Below, in pieces: positions 8,046 to 13,985 of a DNA stretch of 17,731 bases (position 1 is its first letter; each line of letters starts with the position of its first letter). The notes beneath the pieces were generated by a model. The model saw only the letters and a list, made by a program, of their open reading frames with translations, was not told the DNA's origin and did no database searches. The stretch lies in NCBI GenBank assembly GCA_023253235.1, contig JALRHE010000440.1, positions 1 to 17,731 of the forward strand, given 5' to 3'. The position numbers and the translations under genes are program-made. This stretch comes from Steroidobacteraceae bacterium (GTDB lineage Bacteria > Pseudomonadota > Gammaproteobacteria > Steroidobacterales > Steroidobacteraceae).

Positions 8046-8732
8046 TTAGGCGAGCAGTGCCTTGATGATCATGAAGCCGAAGATACCGACTGTCGGTGCC
8101 GCGGCGATGACGAGGGGTGTGGTCCAGCGTTCCGCGCGGGTCCACGATTTCCAGCCGAGTGCGCCGAGCCAAACGGTCCAGAAGGCGAGGAACGTGAAGG
8201 AAGTCGCGAAGGATTTCCAGGGGCTATCGGCATCGAGTTGGATCAGAAGCGGATCGAGCGTCGTGATCGACAGGCTCTCGAGCGGTGTCTGCGGATCCAT
8301 CCCGACCGCGCCGACGATGATGAGGATCGAGTTGATCAGCGTCGGCATCGACGACCATGCGGCGAGGGCGAGACCCTGCTTGTAGCTGATGGTCAGTGCG
8401 CTCAACTTACCCGCGAACCAGAAGTAACCGCCATAAGCGAGCAGTATCAACAGCAACACCACGCCGCTGCTCACGGTTGCGCTCCACAGGATGAAGCCAT
8501 TGCCCGTGTTCGAGTCGCGGATCGCGTTGAGTTGTGCTTCGGAGATATCCGGGTTCGATTGCAGGACGCTACGCTCGAGAAACCAAGCGGCATCGACCGC
8601 ACTGAAATACAGAAACGTTCCGACCATACTGGCCAAGCAGAGCAGTGCCAGTGGCAACAGCCAGGTCGGTTTTTCCTGCAGGCGCTGAAGCACCGGCGTG
8701 GGTTGCAGAAAGATGTCGAGCAGGTCTTTCAC
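8046..8732 (-). CDS. Yip1-domain membrane protein (YknW-like)
   Basis: This 228-residue protein has about five helices (24-43, 80-108, 120-141, 176-196, 206-226). Its start, KDLLDIFLQPTPVLQRLQEKP, has the amphipathic lead of bacterial Yip1-domain proteins, with a PxxxxxxLxxxP pattern. In Bacillus subtilis the Yip1 protein YknW helps assemble the YknXYZ exporter; here it precedes adaptor, ATPase and permease genes in the same order, so an equivalent role is inferred. The start is GTG 8732 with an AAGGA about 10 bases upstream; no better ATG is in frame. It is the first gene of the minus-strand operon, facing a palindromic operator at 8774-8797. The Yip1 assignment rests on topology and context as much as on sequence. 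Confidence 0.82.
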   Translation of the reverse strand: MKDLLDIFLQPTPVLQRLQEKPTWLLPLALLCLASMVGTFLYFSAVDAAWFLERSVLQSNPDISEAQLNAIRDSNTGNGFILWSATVSSGVVLLLILLAYGGYFWFAGKLSALTISYKQGLALAAWSSMPTLINSILIIVGAVGMDPQTPLESLSITTLDPLLIQLDADSPWKSFATSFTFLAFWTVWLGALGWKSWTRAERWTTPLVIAAAPTVGIFGFMIIKALLA

Positions 8733-8773
8733 AGGCCGTGGGTCCTTGGGATTTCGACGGTCGGTTAAGGCTA

Positions 8774-8797
8774 GGTGTTATATTTGAATACAACACC
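8774..8797. promoter_or_regulatory. 24-bp palindromic operator, GGTG-N16-CACC type
   Basis: GGTGTT (8774-8779) and AACACC (8792-8797) are perfect inverted arms. The full 12-base half-sites pair at 10 of 12 positions, and the centre is AT-rich with a TATATT on the plus strand and TATAAC on the minus. The layout GGTG-N16-CACC equals the element I recall for YtrA-subfamily GntR repressors of Xanthomonas, which often control ABC transporter operons. It lies 42 bases from the Yip1 GTG and 80 bases from the lipoprotein ATG, so it could control either or both. No regulator gene is in the window. Confidence 0.6.
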
Positions 8798-8876
8798 ATA
8801 ACGGATGCAAGGGGTTTGGGGCTGGCCGAACTTCGTCCGCGGGTGTCAGTCTGACGAGGTATCGGAGGTACGGATC

Positions 8877-9287
8877 ATGAAAAAGTTCCTGTTCGCGCTG
8901 TTTTTGGCCGTCACGCTCAGTGCGTGTTCGTCGGGTTTACTGAGGTCCGACGGACCGCGACTCGACTACAACAACTACGCGGGCGAGCCCGTGAGCGACA
9001 TCGTCGTGATGCGTGGCATCGATTCCTGGACGCCCGTGTCGCGCGACCAGCTCGTCATCTGGACGGGCATCAACGAGGCTTATCTGCTGCGCGTCTGGAA
9101 TGCTTGCCCCGATCTGACGTTTGCCAACTCGATCCGCGTGACGCAGACCGGCTACACCATCAACAAGTTTGAGAAGGTGATCGCGGGGCGGGATAGTTGC
9201 CCCATCCTCGAGATCCGCCCTCTCGATGTGAAACAACTGAAGGCCGATCGCAAGGCTGCCAAGGATCGCGATCGGCAGAAGCCCTGA
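8877..9287 (+). CDS. DUF6491-type lipoprotein
   Basis: This 136-residue protein begins with a lipoprotein signal peptide, MKKFLFALFLAVTLSAC, with lipobox LSAC and the lipidated Cys at 17. The mature part has YNNYAGEPV, SWTPVSRDQLVIWT, NEAYLLRVWNACPDL and CPILEIRPLD. That pattern, with two further cysteines (about 81 and 108) likely in a disulfide, fits the DUF6491 family of small proteobacterial lipoproteins of unknown function. ATG 8877 is certain: a perfect GGAGG (8863-8867) precedes it. A short inverted repeat (GTCAG 8845-8849, CTGAC 8851-8855) lies in the leader. The C-terminus is basic and hydrophilic (KADRKAAKDRDRQK). It is divergent from the ABC operon and 29 bases ahead of cysQ. Confidence 0.85.
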   Translation: MKKFLFALFLAVTLSACSSGLLRSDGPRLDYNNYAGEPVSDIVVMRGIDSWTPVSRDQLVIWTGINEAYLLRVWNACPDLTFANSIRVTQTGYTINKFEKVIAGRDSCPILEIRPLDVKQLKADRKAAKDRDRQKP

Positions 9288-9303
9288 TCAACTGACGATC
9301 AGG
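9283..9303 (+). other. Hairpin over the lipoprotein stop codon
   Basis: CCTGATC (9283-9289) and GATCAGG (9297-9303) pair perfectly over 7 bp with a 7-base loop. The left arm contains the lipoprotein TGA stop. No T-run follows, so it is not a standard intrinsic terminator; it could trim or stabilise the transcript end. Confidence 0.4.
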
Positions 9304-9310
9304 CGATAAT

Positions 9311-9330
9311 GCGGGTGTGAATTCACCCGC
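9311..9330 (+). other. Palindrome over the cysQ start
   Basis: GCGGGTG (9311-9317) and CACCCGC (9324-9330) form a 7-bp stem with a 6-base loop. The inner GTGAATTCAC (9317-9326) is a perfect 10-base palindrome. The probable cysQ GTG start (9317-9319) lies in the structure, so folding in RNA could limit initiation, or the DNA could be a protein site. Confidence 0.4.
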
Positions 9331-10162
9331 CTTGACCGAAGTCGATTTGCAAAACCTGTTGGGTGCCGTCCGCGGTATCGCCCGATCCGCCGGCGCGGCC
9401 ATCCTCGAGGTCTACCGACGTCTCGAGCTCCCCGGCGCGGTCGCCATCGATCGCAAGGCAGACGCCTCGCCGCTGACCGAGGCGGATCTTGCCGCGCATC
9501 GCATCATCGTCGAGGGTTTGCGCTCGCTGACGCCCGAGTGGCCGGTGTTGTCTGAAGAGGCGGCCGATGTGCCGCTCGTCGAGCGTCGCGGCTGGTCGCG
9601 TTTCTGGCTGGTCGATCCGCTCGATGGAACCAAAGAATTCCTCTCTCGCAACGGCGAGTTCACCGTCAATATTGCACTCATTGAAAATCACCGTCCGGTG
9701 TTGGGCGTGGTACATGTGCCGGTGACCGGCGTCGATTATTTTGGTCTCGCGGCGATGGGTGCCTGGAAAGCTGCGAATCCAGATGAGGCCGGTTCACCTA
9801 TTTGCGTTGCGCCACGCTCGCGCGCGCCGATCCGAGTCGTCGGTAGTCGATCGCATGCCGGTGTACGGCTGGCAGAAGCCCTGCAAGCACTTGGTTCGCA
9901 TGAACTCGTGAGCATGGGTAGCTCCTTGAAGTTTTGCGTGCTCGCCGAAGGTGCGGCGGATGTCTATCCGCGCATCGGCCCGACGTCGGAGTGGGATACA
10001 GCGGCGGCGCACGCGATCGTGCAGGGAGCCGGAGGCGATGTCGTGCGTCTGGATGGCTCGCCGCTCGAATACAATCGTGGCAGCGGTTGGTTGAACCCCG
10101 ACTTCATCGCCATCGGCCCACGCGATCACGATTGGGTGCGCCTCTTCAGCGGAGTCTCGTGA
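9317..10162 (+). CDS. cysQ: 3'(2'),5'-bisphosphate nucleotidase
   Basis: CysQ removes the 3'-phosphate from adenosine 3',5'-bisphosphate (PAP), a by-product of sulfate assimilation, and related members act on inositol phosphates. The 281-residue protein has the metal-binding motifs of the inositol-phosphatase superfamily: LSEEA (78-82), VDPLDGTKEF (99-108) and SEWDTAAAHAIV (about 223-234). TKEFLSRNGEFTVNIALI is distinctive of CysQ rather than SuhB. Start choice is uncertain: GTG 9317 lies in a palindrome and lacks a good ribosome site, while TTG 9332 would remove only five residues. It is followed after four bases by the carbonic anhydrase gene, so the two are probably co-transcribed. The amphipathic N-terminal helix (EVDLQNLLGAVRGIARSAG) is typical. 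The family is firm, with PAP the likely substrate. Confidence 0.9.
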   Translation: MNSPALTEVDLQNLLGAVRGIARSAGAAILEVYRRLELPGAVAIDRKADASPLTEADLAAHRIIVEGLRSLTPEWPVLSEEAADVPLVERRGWSRFWLVDPLDGTKEFLSRNGEFTVNIALIENHRPVLGVVHVPVTGVDYFGLAAMGAWKAANPDEAGSPICVAPRSRAPIRVVGSRSHAGVRLAEALQALGSHELVSMGSSLKFCVLAEGAADVYPRIGPTSEWDTAAAHAIVQGAGGDVVRLDGSPLEYNRGSGWLNPDFIAIGPRDHDWVRLFSGVS

Positions 10163-10166
10163 AGCT

Positions 10167-10688
10167 ATGATCTATGAATTCGATGGTCATCGTCCGGACA
10201 TTGCACCCGGAGTGTATGTGGCCCCAAGTGCCGATCTCATCGGGCGAGTGCGTCTCGCTCGCGGTGCGAGCGTCTGGTTCGGTGTGGTGCTGCGCGGCGA
10301 TACGGATTGGATCGAGATCGGCGAGAACAGTAACGTGCAGGATGGCACCGTGATGCATACCGACCCGGGCGTGGTGCTACGGATCGGTGCGAATGTCACT
10401 ATCGGGCATCGTGCTTTTCTGCATGGATGCACGGTGGGTGAGGGCAGTCTCATCGCCAATGGCTCGATGGTGCTCGATCGTGCCGTCATCGGTCGCGGTT
10501 GCGTGATTGCGGCCGGCGCCTTGGTTCCGCCGGACAAGGTGATCCCCGATGGCAGCGTCGTCATGGGTTCGCCCGGCAAAATCGTGCGCGAGGTCGGCGA
10601 GCGTGAGCGGGCGTTGATTCAGCGATCCGTCGAGAATTATCGGCAACGCGCAGGAATCTATCTGACGCGTCTAACGCCCTTGAATTGA
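10167..10688 (+). CDS. Gamma-class carbonic anhydrase-like hexapeptide protein (YrdA family)
   Basis: This 173-residue protein is a left-handed beta-helix built from hexapeptide repeats, of the YrdA/PaaY gamma carbonic anhydrase group. The trimer would bind metal at subunit interfaces through His64 (TVMHTD), His81 and His86 (GHRAFLHGC), all present. Arg43 and Asp45 (LRGD) and Gln58 (NVQDG), which form the active-site network, are also kept. The family may hydrate CO2, but several YrdA members show little activity as isolated, so 'carbonic anhydrase-like' is safest. The end (RSVENYRQRAGIYL) is a usual amphipathic C-terminal helix. It starts four bases after cysQ, and its last 18 bases overlap the 3' end of the convergent hydrolase gene. 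Confidence 0.9.
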   Translation: MIYEFDGHRPDIAPGVYVAPSADLIGRVRLARGASVWFGVVLRGDTDWIEIGENSNVQDGTVMHTDPGVVLRIGANVTIGHRAFLHGCTVGEGSLIANGSMVLDRAVIGRGCVIAAGALVPPDKVIPDGSVVMGSPGKIVREVGERERALIQRSVENYRQRAGIYLTRLTPLN

Positions 10689-11690
10689 CTGCAGGAAATC
10701 TTGCATCTGACGCAGAACCGTCTCCGTGTCGCCGGGTGCAAGCACGTCGCCGGCGAGTACATGACTCGATGGATCTTGGCTCTTCGTGACGATGATGCGT
10801 CGCTTCACGGATTTGCTAGCGACACCGCTGCCGAGCCGATCGAACATGGCTTCGATCTGTTCATGGCTGACCACGCGATCGTTGGGTGAATAGATCACGA
10901 GAGTCGGCGTCGCGATGAGCTCTAGATCACTGGTTCGCACGTGATCGACCAACGCCATCATCGGTATCAGCGCGCTCGATGGGTAACGCCAAGTCCAAAA
11001 CTTGGCGTGCTGCTCGTTGGCGGGACGCCATTGGTACGTCGGTCCGATGACCGCTGAGGCCAGCTGAGTACCCCAGGGTCCGGCGAGCCACTCGCTGCGC
11101 GGATCGCGTGGGCCGAGATTCGGAGACACGAGTAGCAGCGCAGCCAGTCGTGCAGCCTCCGGTCGCTGCGCAAGCCACAACGCCAAGGTGCCGCCGGTCG
11201 ACGTTCCGATGACGATCACGCGTTCGCCGATCCGTTCGCCGATCGCATAGGCCTCGAGGGTATCGTTGAGCCAATCGCTCGCACGAGTCTCTGCCATCGC
11301 AAGACCCGGTTGTCCGTGACCGCGCAAACGCGTCTGGAAGAGATTGGCACCGACGGCGCGCGCGAGCCGCTCGGTCAACGGCGAAACTTCCTGTCGGGTC
11401 GCCGAATAACCGTGCAGATAGACGATCGAGAGTGCCGTCTTACGACGATCCTCATGAGCCCAAAAAATCCGCTTCTCCGTGCCCGGCGTGATGGGTCCTA
11501 AAGTCGACTCACTCGTTCGACGTTCGGCGTCGGCGAGCTGTGATTCGAGGGCGAGGGGATCACTCGCGAACACGGGGATGGCGTTCGGCTCGACGATGTC
11601 GTGACGCGGGCCGAGTTGATACGCGAGCCACACCACGAGGCAGAACGATATCGCGATCGTGAGGAGTCGAAGTGACAGCCGGCGTATCAT
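10671..11690 (-). CDS. Membrane-anchored alpha/beta hydrolase
   Basis: This 339-residue protein has an N-terminal signal anchor (about 8-26, LRLLTIAISFCLVVWLAY), so the catalytic domain is probably periplasmic. The fold shows YLHGYSATRQ (91-100, oxyanion loop), the nucleophile elbow GTSTGG (Ser164), an Asp in YSPNDRVV and a His in SSHVLAGD, a complete Ser-Asp-His triad. It resembles serine carboxylesterases or monoacylglycerol lipases, but the substrate cannot be read from sequence. I chose ATG 11690, which places the anchor at the N-terminus; an upstream extension to 11753 would run into the divergent bchO. It diverges from bchO across 38 bases and overlaps the gamma carbonic anhydrase gene tail-to-tail by 18 bases. 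Confidence 0.85.
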   Translation of the reverse strand: MIRRLSLRLLTIAISFCLVVWLAYQLGPRHDIVEPNAIPVFASDPLALESQLADAERRTSESTLGPITPGTEKRIFWAHEDRRKTALSIVYLHGYSATRQEVSPLTERLARAVGANLFQTRLRGHGQPGLAMAETRASDWLNDTLEAYAIGERIGERVIVIGTSTGGTLALWLAQRPEAARLAALLLVSPNLGPRDPRSEWLAGPWGTQLASAVIGPTYQWRPANEQHAKFWTWRYPSSALIPMMALVDHVRTSDLELIATPTLVIYSPNDRVVSHEQIEAMFDRLGSGVASKSVKRRIIVTKSQDPSSHVLAGDVLAPGDTETVLRQMQDFLQSIQGR

Positions 11691-11728
11691 GCGATGCAAG
11701 TCTAGCGAAGCACCGGAGAAACGGGCAG

Positions 11729-12634
11729 TTGAGCGCCGAAGTTTTGCGCGCACCGGATTGGCAGATCGAAGGTCGCGATTGGCCTAATCGCGACTACAGT
11801 CATTTTGTCGAGTCCGGCGGCTTGCGTTGGCATGTACAACGAGTCGGTACGGGGCCCGTTTGTCTGCTCATCCATGGCACCGGTGCGTCGACTCATTCCT
11901 TTCGCGATCTGATGCCTTTGCTCGCCACGCATTTCGATGTGATCGCCGTCGACTTGCCGGGCCACGGATTCACGTCGCGACCGGTCACGCTCGAAGGGCT
12001 GTCGTTACCCGGTATGGCGCGATCGCTGGCTGAGTTGCTGCGCACTCTGGGGGCGAGTCCCGCGCTCGTCATCGGACACTCGGCGGGAGCGGCGATCGCG
12101 GCCCGTCTCGTCTTGGATCGTGAGGTCGTGCCGCGTTGTCTCATCAGTTTGAATGGCGCCTTGCTGCCGTTATCAGGGCTCAAGCATCCCGCCTTCACAC
12201 CGCTCGTGCGCGCCGTGGTGAGCAGTCATTGGTTACCGCGTTGGTTTGCCAAGCGTCTGGAGTCACCGCACGAGGTCGATCGTTTGCTCGAAGGTACCGG
12301 CTCACGGGTCGATGAGCGCGGGCGAGATTTTTACGGCCGGCTGTCGCGCTGCCCGGGACATACCGGCGCGGCGCTCGCCATGATGGGGGTGTGGGATTTG
12401 CGGCCGCTCGAGCGCGAACTCTCGCAGCTCGCCGTGCCGCTGCACCTGCTCATCGGTGGCGAAGATCGCATGATCCTTCCCGGGGAGGCCGTCAAAGTCA
12501 GACGACTCGTTCCGTCGGCCACAGTCGAGCAGTGGCCGAACTTGGGGCATCTGGCCCACGAAGAAGCGCCGGCCCGTTTGGCCGACTGGGTGCTCGCACG
12601 CGCGCAGTCAGACGGTATTGTAGTTCCATCCTGA
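11729..12634 (+). CDS. bchO: BchO, alpha/beta-fold protein of the magnesium chelatase step
   Basis: BchO is encoded in photosynthesis gene clusters of purple bacteria, usually next to bchD and bchI, and is thought to assist magnesium insertion into protoporphyrin IX. Family hallmarks are RDWPNR (16-21), GLRWHVQ (31-37), LLIHGTGASTHSFRDL (46-61), DLPGHGFT (75-82), GHSAGAA with Ser118, and LGHLAHEEAP near the end. A Ser-Asp-His triad is present (Ser118, Asp in GGEDRMI, His in LGHLAHE). The frame is open back to GTG 11672, but I prefer TTG 11729: GGAG (11715-11718) lies 10 bases upstream, the length (301) fits the family, and overlap with the divergent hydrolase is avoided. bchD and bchI are absent, so this may be the cluster edge. 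Two CrtJ-type sites begin over its stop codon. Confidence 0.88.
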   Translation: MSAEVLRAPDWQIEGRDWPNRDYSHFVESGGLRWHVQRVGTGPVCLLIHGTGASTHSFRDLMPLLATHFDVIAVDLPGHGFTSRPVTLEGLSLPGMARSLAELLRTLGASPALVIGHSAGAAIAARLVLDREVVPRCLISLNGALLPLSGLKHPAFTPLVRAVVSSHWLPRWFAKRLESPHEVDRLLEGTGSRVDERGRDFYGRLSRCPGHTGAALAMMGVWDLRPLERELSQLAVPLHLLIGGEDRMILPGEAVKVRRLVPSATVEQWPNLGHLAHEEAPARLADWVLARAQSDGIVVPS

Positions 12635-12662
12635 CACTACACGCTGTATCGTGGCTCGGACA
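12619..12662. promoter_or_regulatory. Tandem CrtJ/PpsR operator, two TGT-N12-ACA palindromes 8 bp apart
   Basis: The first site is TGT 12619-12621 with ACA 12634-12636, and the second is TGT 12645-12647 with ACA 12660-12662. Each has exactly 12 bases between arms, and 8 bp (12637-12644) separate the sites. TGT-N12-ACA is the known recognition sequence of CrtJ/PpsR, the redox- and light-responsive repressor of bch and crt genes. Paired sites 8 bp apart allow cooperative binding, as described for the Rhodobacter bchC promoter. The pair lies at the end of bchO just ahead of DUF3422-crtI, so repression of that operon is inferred. An overlapping inverted repeat (TGTAGT 12619-12624, ACTACA 12636-12641) is a competing reading. 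I cannot place the -35 and -10 boxes confidently. Confidence 0.75.
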
Positions 12663-12686
12663 CTTTTGAGCCGAGGCCCGTCCGAC

Positions 12687-13985
12687 GTGACCGTCGATCG
12701 ATCCCATCCGTTGCGCCGAGCGTTGCACGACGAGGTACACGCGCGACCACCACTATCGCTGCCGACGCCCTCGCGTCTTACCTGTCTTGCTCTCATATCG
12801 ACTGCGGACGAGGTTCCAGAGGAGATCGCCCTGCTCGGCGAGATCGCCTCGCTGCATGGTGTGTCGCCACCGATAGCCGAGGCTGGGCATTGTGTGATCG
12901 AAGCGCCGGGGTTTCGGCTCAAGTGGGAGCGTCACACCGAATACTCGCGTTACGTGATCGCCGTGGATGGGGCGGGTAGCCGTCCCTTCTCAGAGCCGGC
13001 GACCGCATCCTTGCCTCGCGATTGGCTCGAGAGGTTGCCTGGCCAGATGCTCTACGCAGGGCACGCCGAAGTATTGTCGGGCGGTGCGGACACGGGTGAC
13101 GGCTTTGCGACGATATCGCGCGAGAGTTTCGGGGGTCGGGCATTGGTCGGATCCTTGATCGCCGGCGGTCTGGCTACGGTGCTCACCGACTTTCGTATCG
13201 ATGAGCAGGGTTTCAGTCGCTTGTTGTTGATCGATCGCGGCATGACCGAAGCACAGTGTGGTCGTGCGGTACAAGCCTTGCTCGAGGTCGACACCTACCG
13301 CCTGTTGGCGTTGCTCGCGTTTCCCGTGGCGCGCAAGTTGTCGCCGCAGTTGGCGCGCGATGAACGTGAGTTGTCCTCGATCGCCAACGAACTCGTACAT
13401 ATCGACAAGACGCAAGAGCCAGTGTTGCTCGAGCGCCTGACGCGTCTGCAAGCTGAAATCGAGCGTTACGAAGCCGATCATCACTATCGTTTCGGCGCAG
13501 CCGAGGCCTATCACGAGATTGTGCAGCGTCGTCTCGAGCAATTGCGCGAAGAGCGCGTCGACTCGCTGCAGACGATGCAAGAGTTCATGGAGCGACGTTT
13601 GGGTCCCGCCATGAATACCTGCGTGGCCGTGATGGCACGCATGGAATCCCTATCGCAGCGCGTCACGCGTGCGACGCAACTACTCTCTACCCGTATCGAG
13701 ATCACCCGCGAAGGGCAGAATCAGCAGTTGCTCGAATCCATGAACCAGCGTGCCGCCGCACAGTTGCGACTGCAGGGCACCGTGGAGGGATTGTCGGTCG
13801 CCGCCGTGACGTACTACATCGTCGGGCTGATCAGTTATTTGGCTGAGGGCCTCGAGGGCTTTCATTTCCTACCGAGCGCGGGTGTCATCACCGCGATCAG
13901 CATTCCCGTGGTTGCGCTGCTCGTCGCCTTGGGCGTGCGTCGAATTCGCCGCGCCGTCGAGCATCAAGTGGAGCAAGGATCATGA
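12687..13985 (+). CDS. DUF3422 family membrane-anchored protein
   Basis: This 432-residue protein belongs to DUF3422, whose function is not established. The N-terminal SHPLRRALHDEVHARPPL is the family signature. The middle (about 215-350) is charged, helix-rich and probably coiled-coil (for example ERLTRLQAEIERYEADH and RRLEQLREERVDSLQTM). Two hydrophobic helices close the protein (LSVAAVTYYIVGLISYL and AGVITAISIPVVALLVALGV), giving a large cytoplasmic domain anchored by a C-terminal hairpin. I chose GTG 12687, with GAGG about 10 bases upstream, because the family begins close to HPLR and the other candidate, GTG 12651, lies inside the second CrtJ-type palindrome. Its stop overlaps crtI (ATGA 13982-13985), so it should be co-expressed with carotenoid synthesis; that suggests a photosynthetic-membrane or pigment role, by context only. 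Confidence 0.85.
   Translation: MTVDRSHPLRRALHDEVHARPPLSLPTPSRLTCLALISTADEVPEEIALLGEIASLHGVSPPIAEAGHCVIEAPGFRLKWERHTEYSRYVIAVDGAGSRPFSEPATASLPRDWLERLPGQMLYAGHAEVLSGGADTGDGFATISRESFGGRALVGSLIAGGLATVLTDFRIDEQGFSRLLLIDRGMTEAQCGRAVQALLEVDTYRLLALLAFPVARKLSPQLARDERELSSIANELVHIDKTQEPVLLERLTRLQAEIERYEADHHYRFGAAEAYHEIVQRRLEQLREERVDSLQTMQEFMERRLGPAMNTCVAVMARMESLSQRVTRATQLLSTRIEITREGQNQQLLESMNQRAAAQLRLQGTVEGLSVAAVTYYIVGLISYLAEGLEGFHFLPSAGVITAISIPVVALLVALGVRRIRRAVEHQVEQGS

Noticed and set aside
8774..8797. Reading this palindrome as a CrtJ/PpsR site
   Set aside because: The TGT and ACA triplets are 11 or 14 bases apart, not 12; the GGTG-N16-CACC reading fits better.
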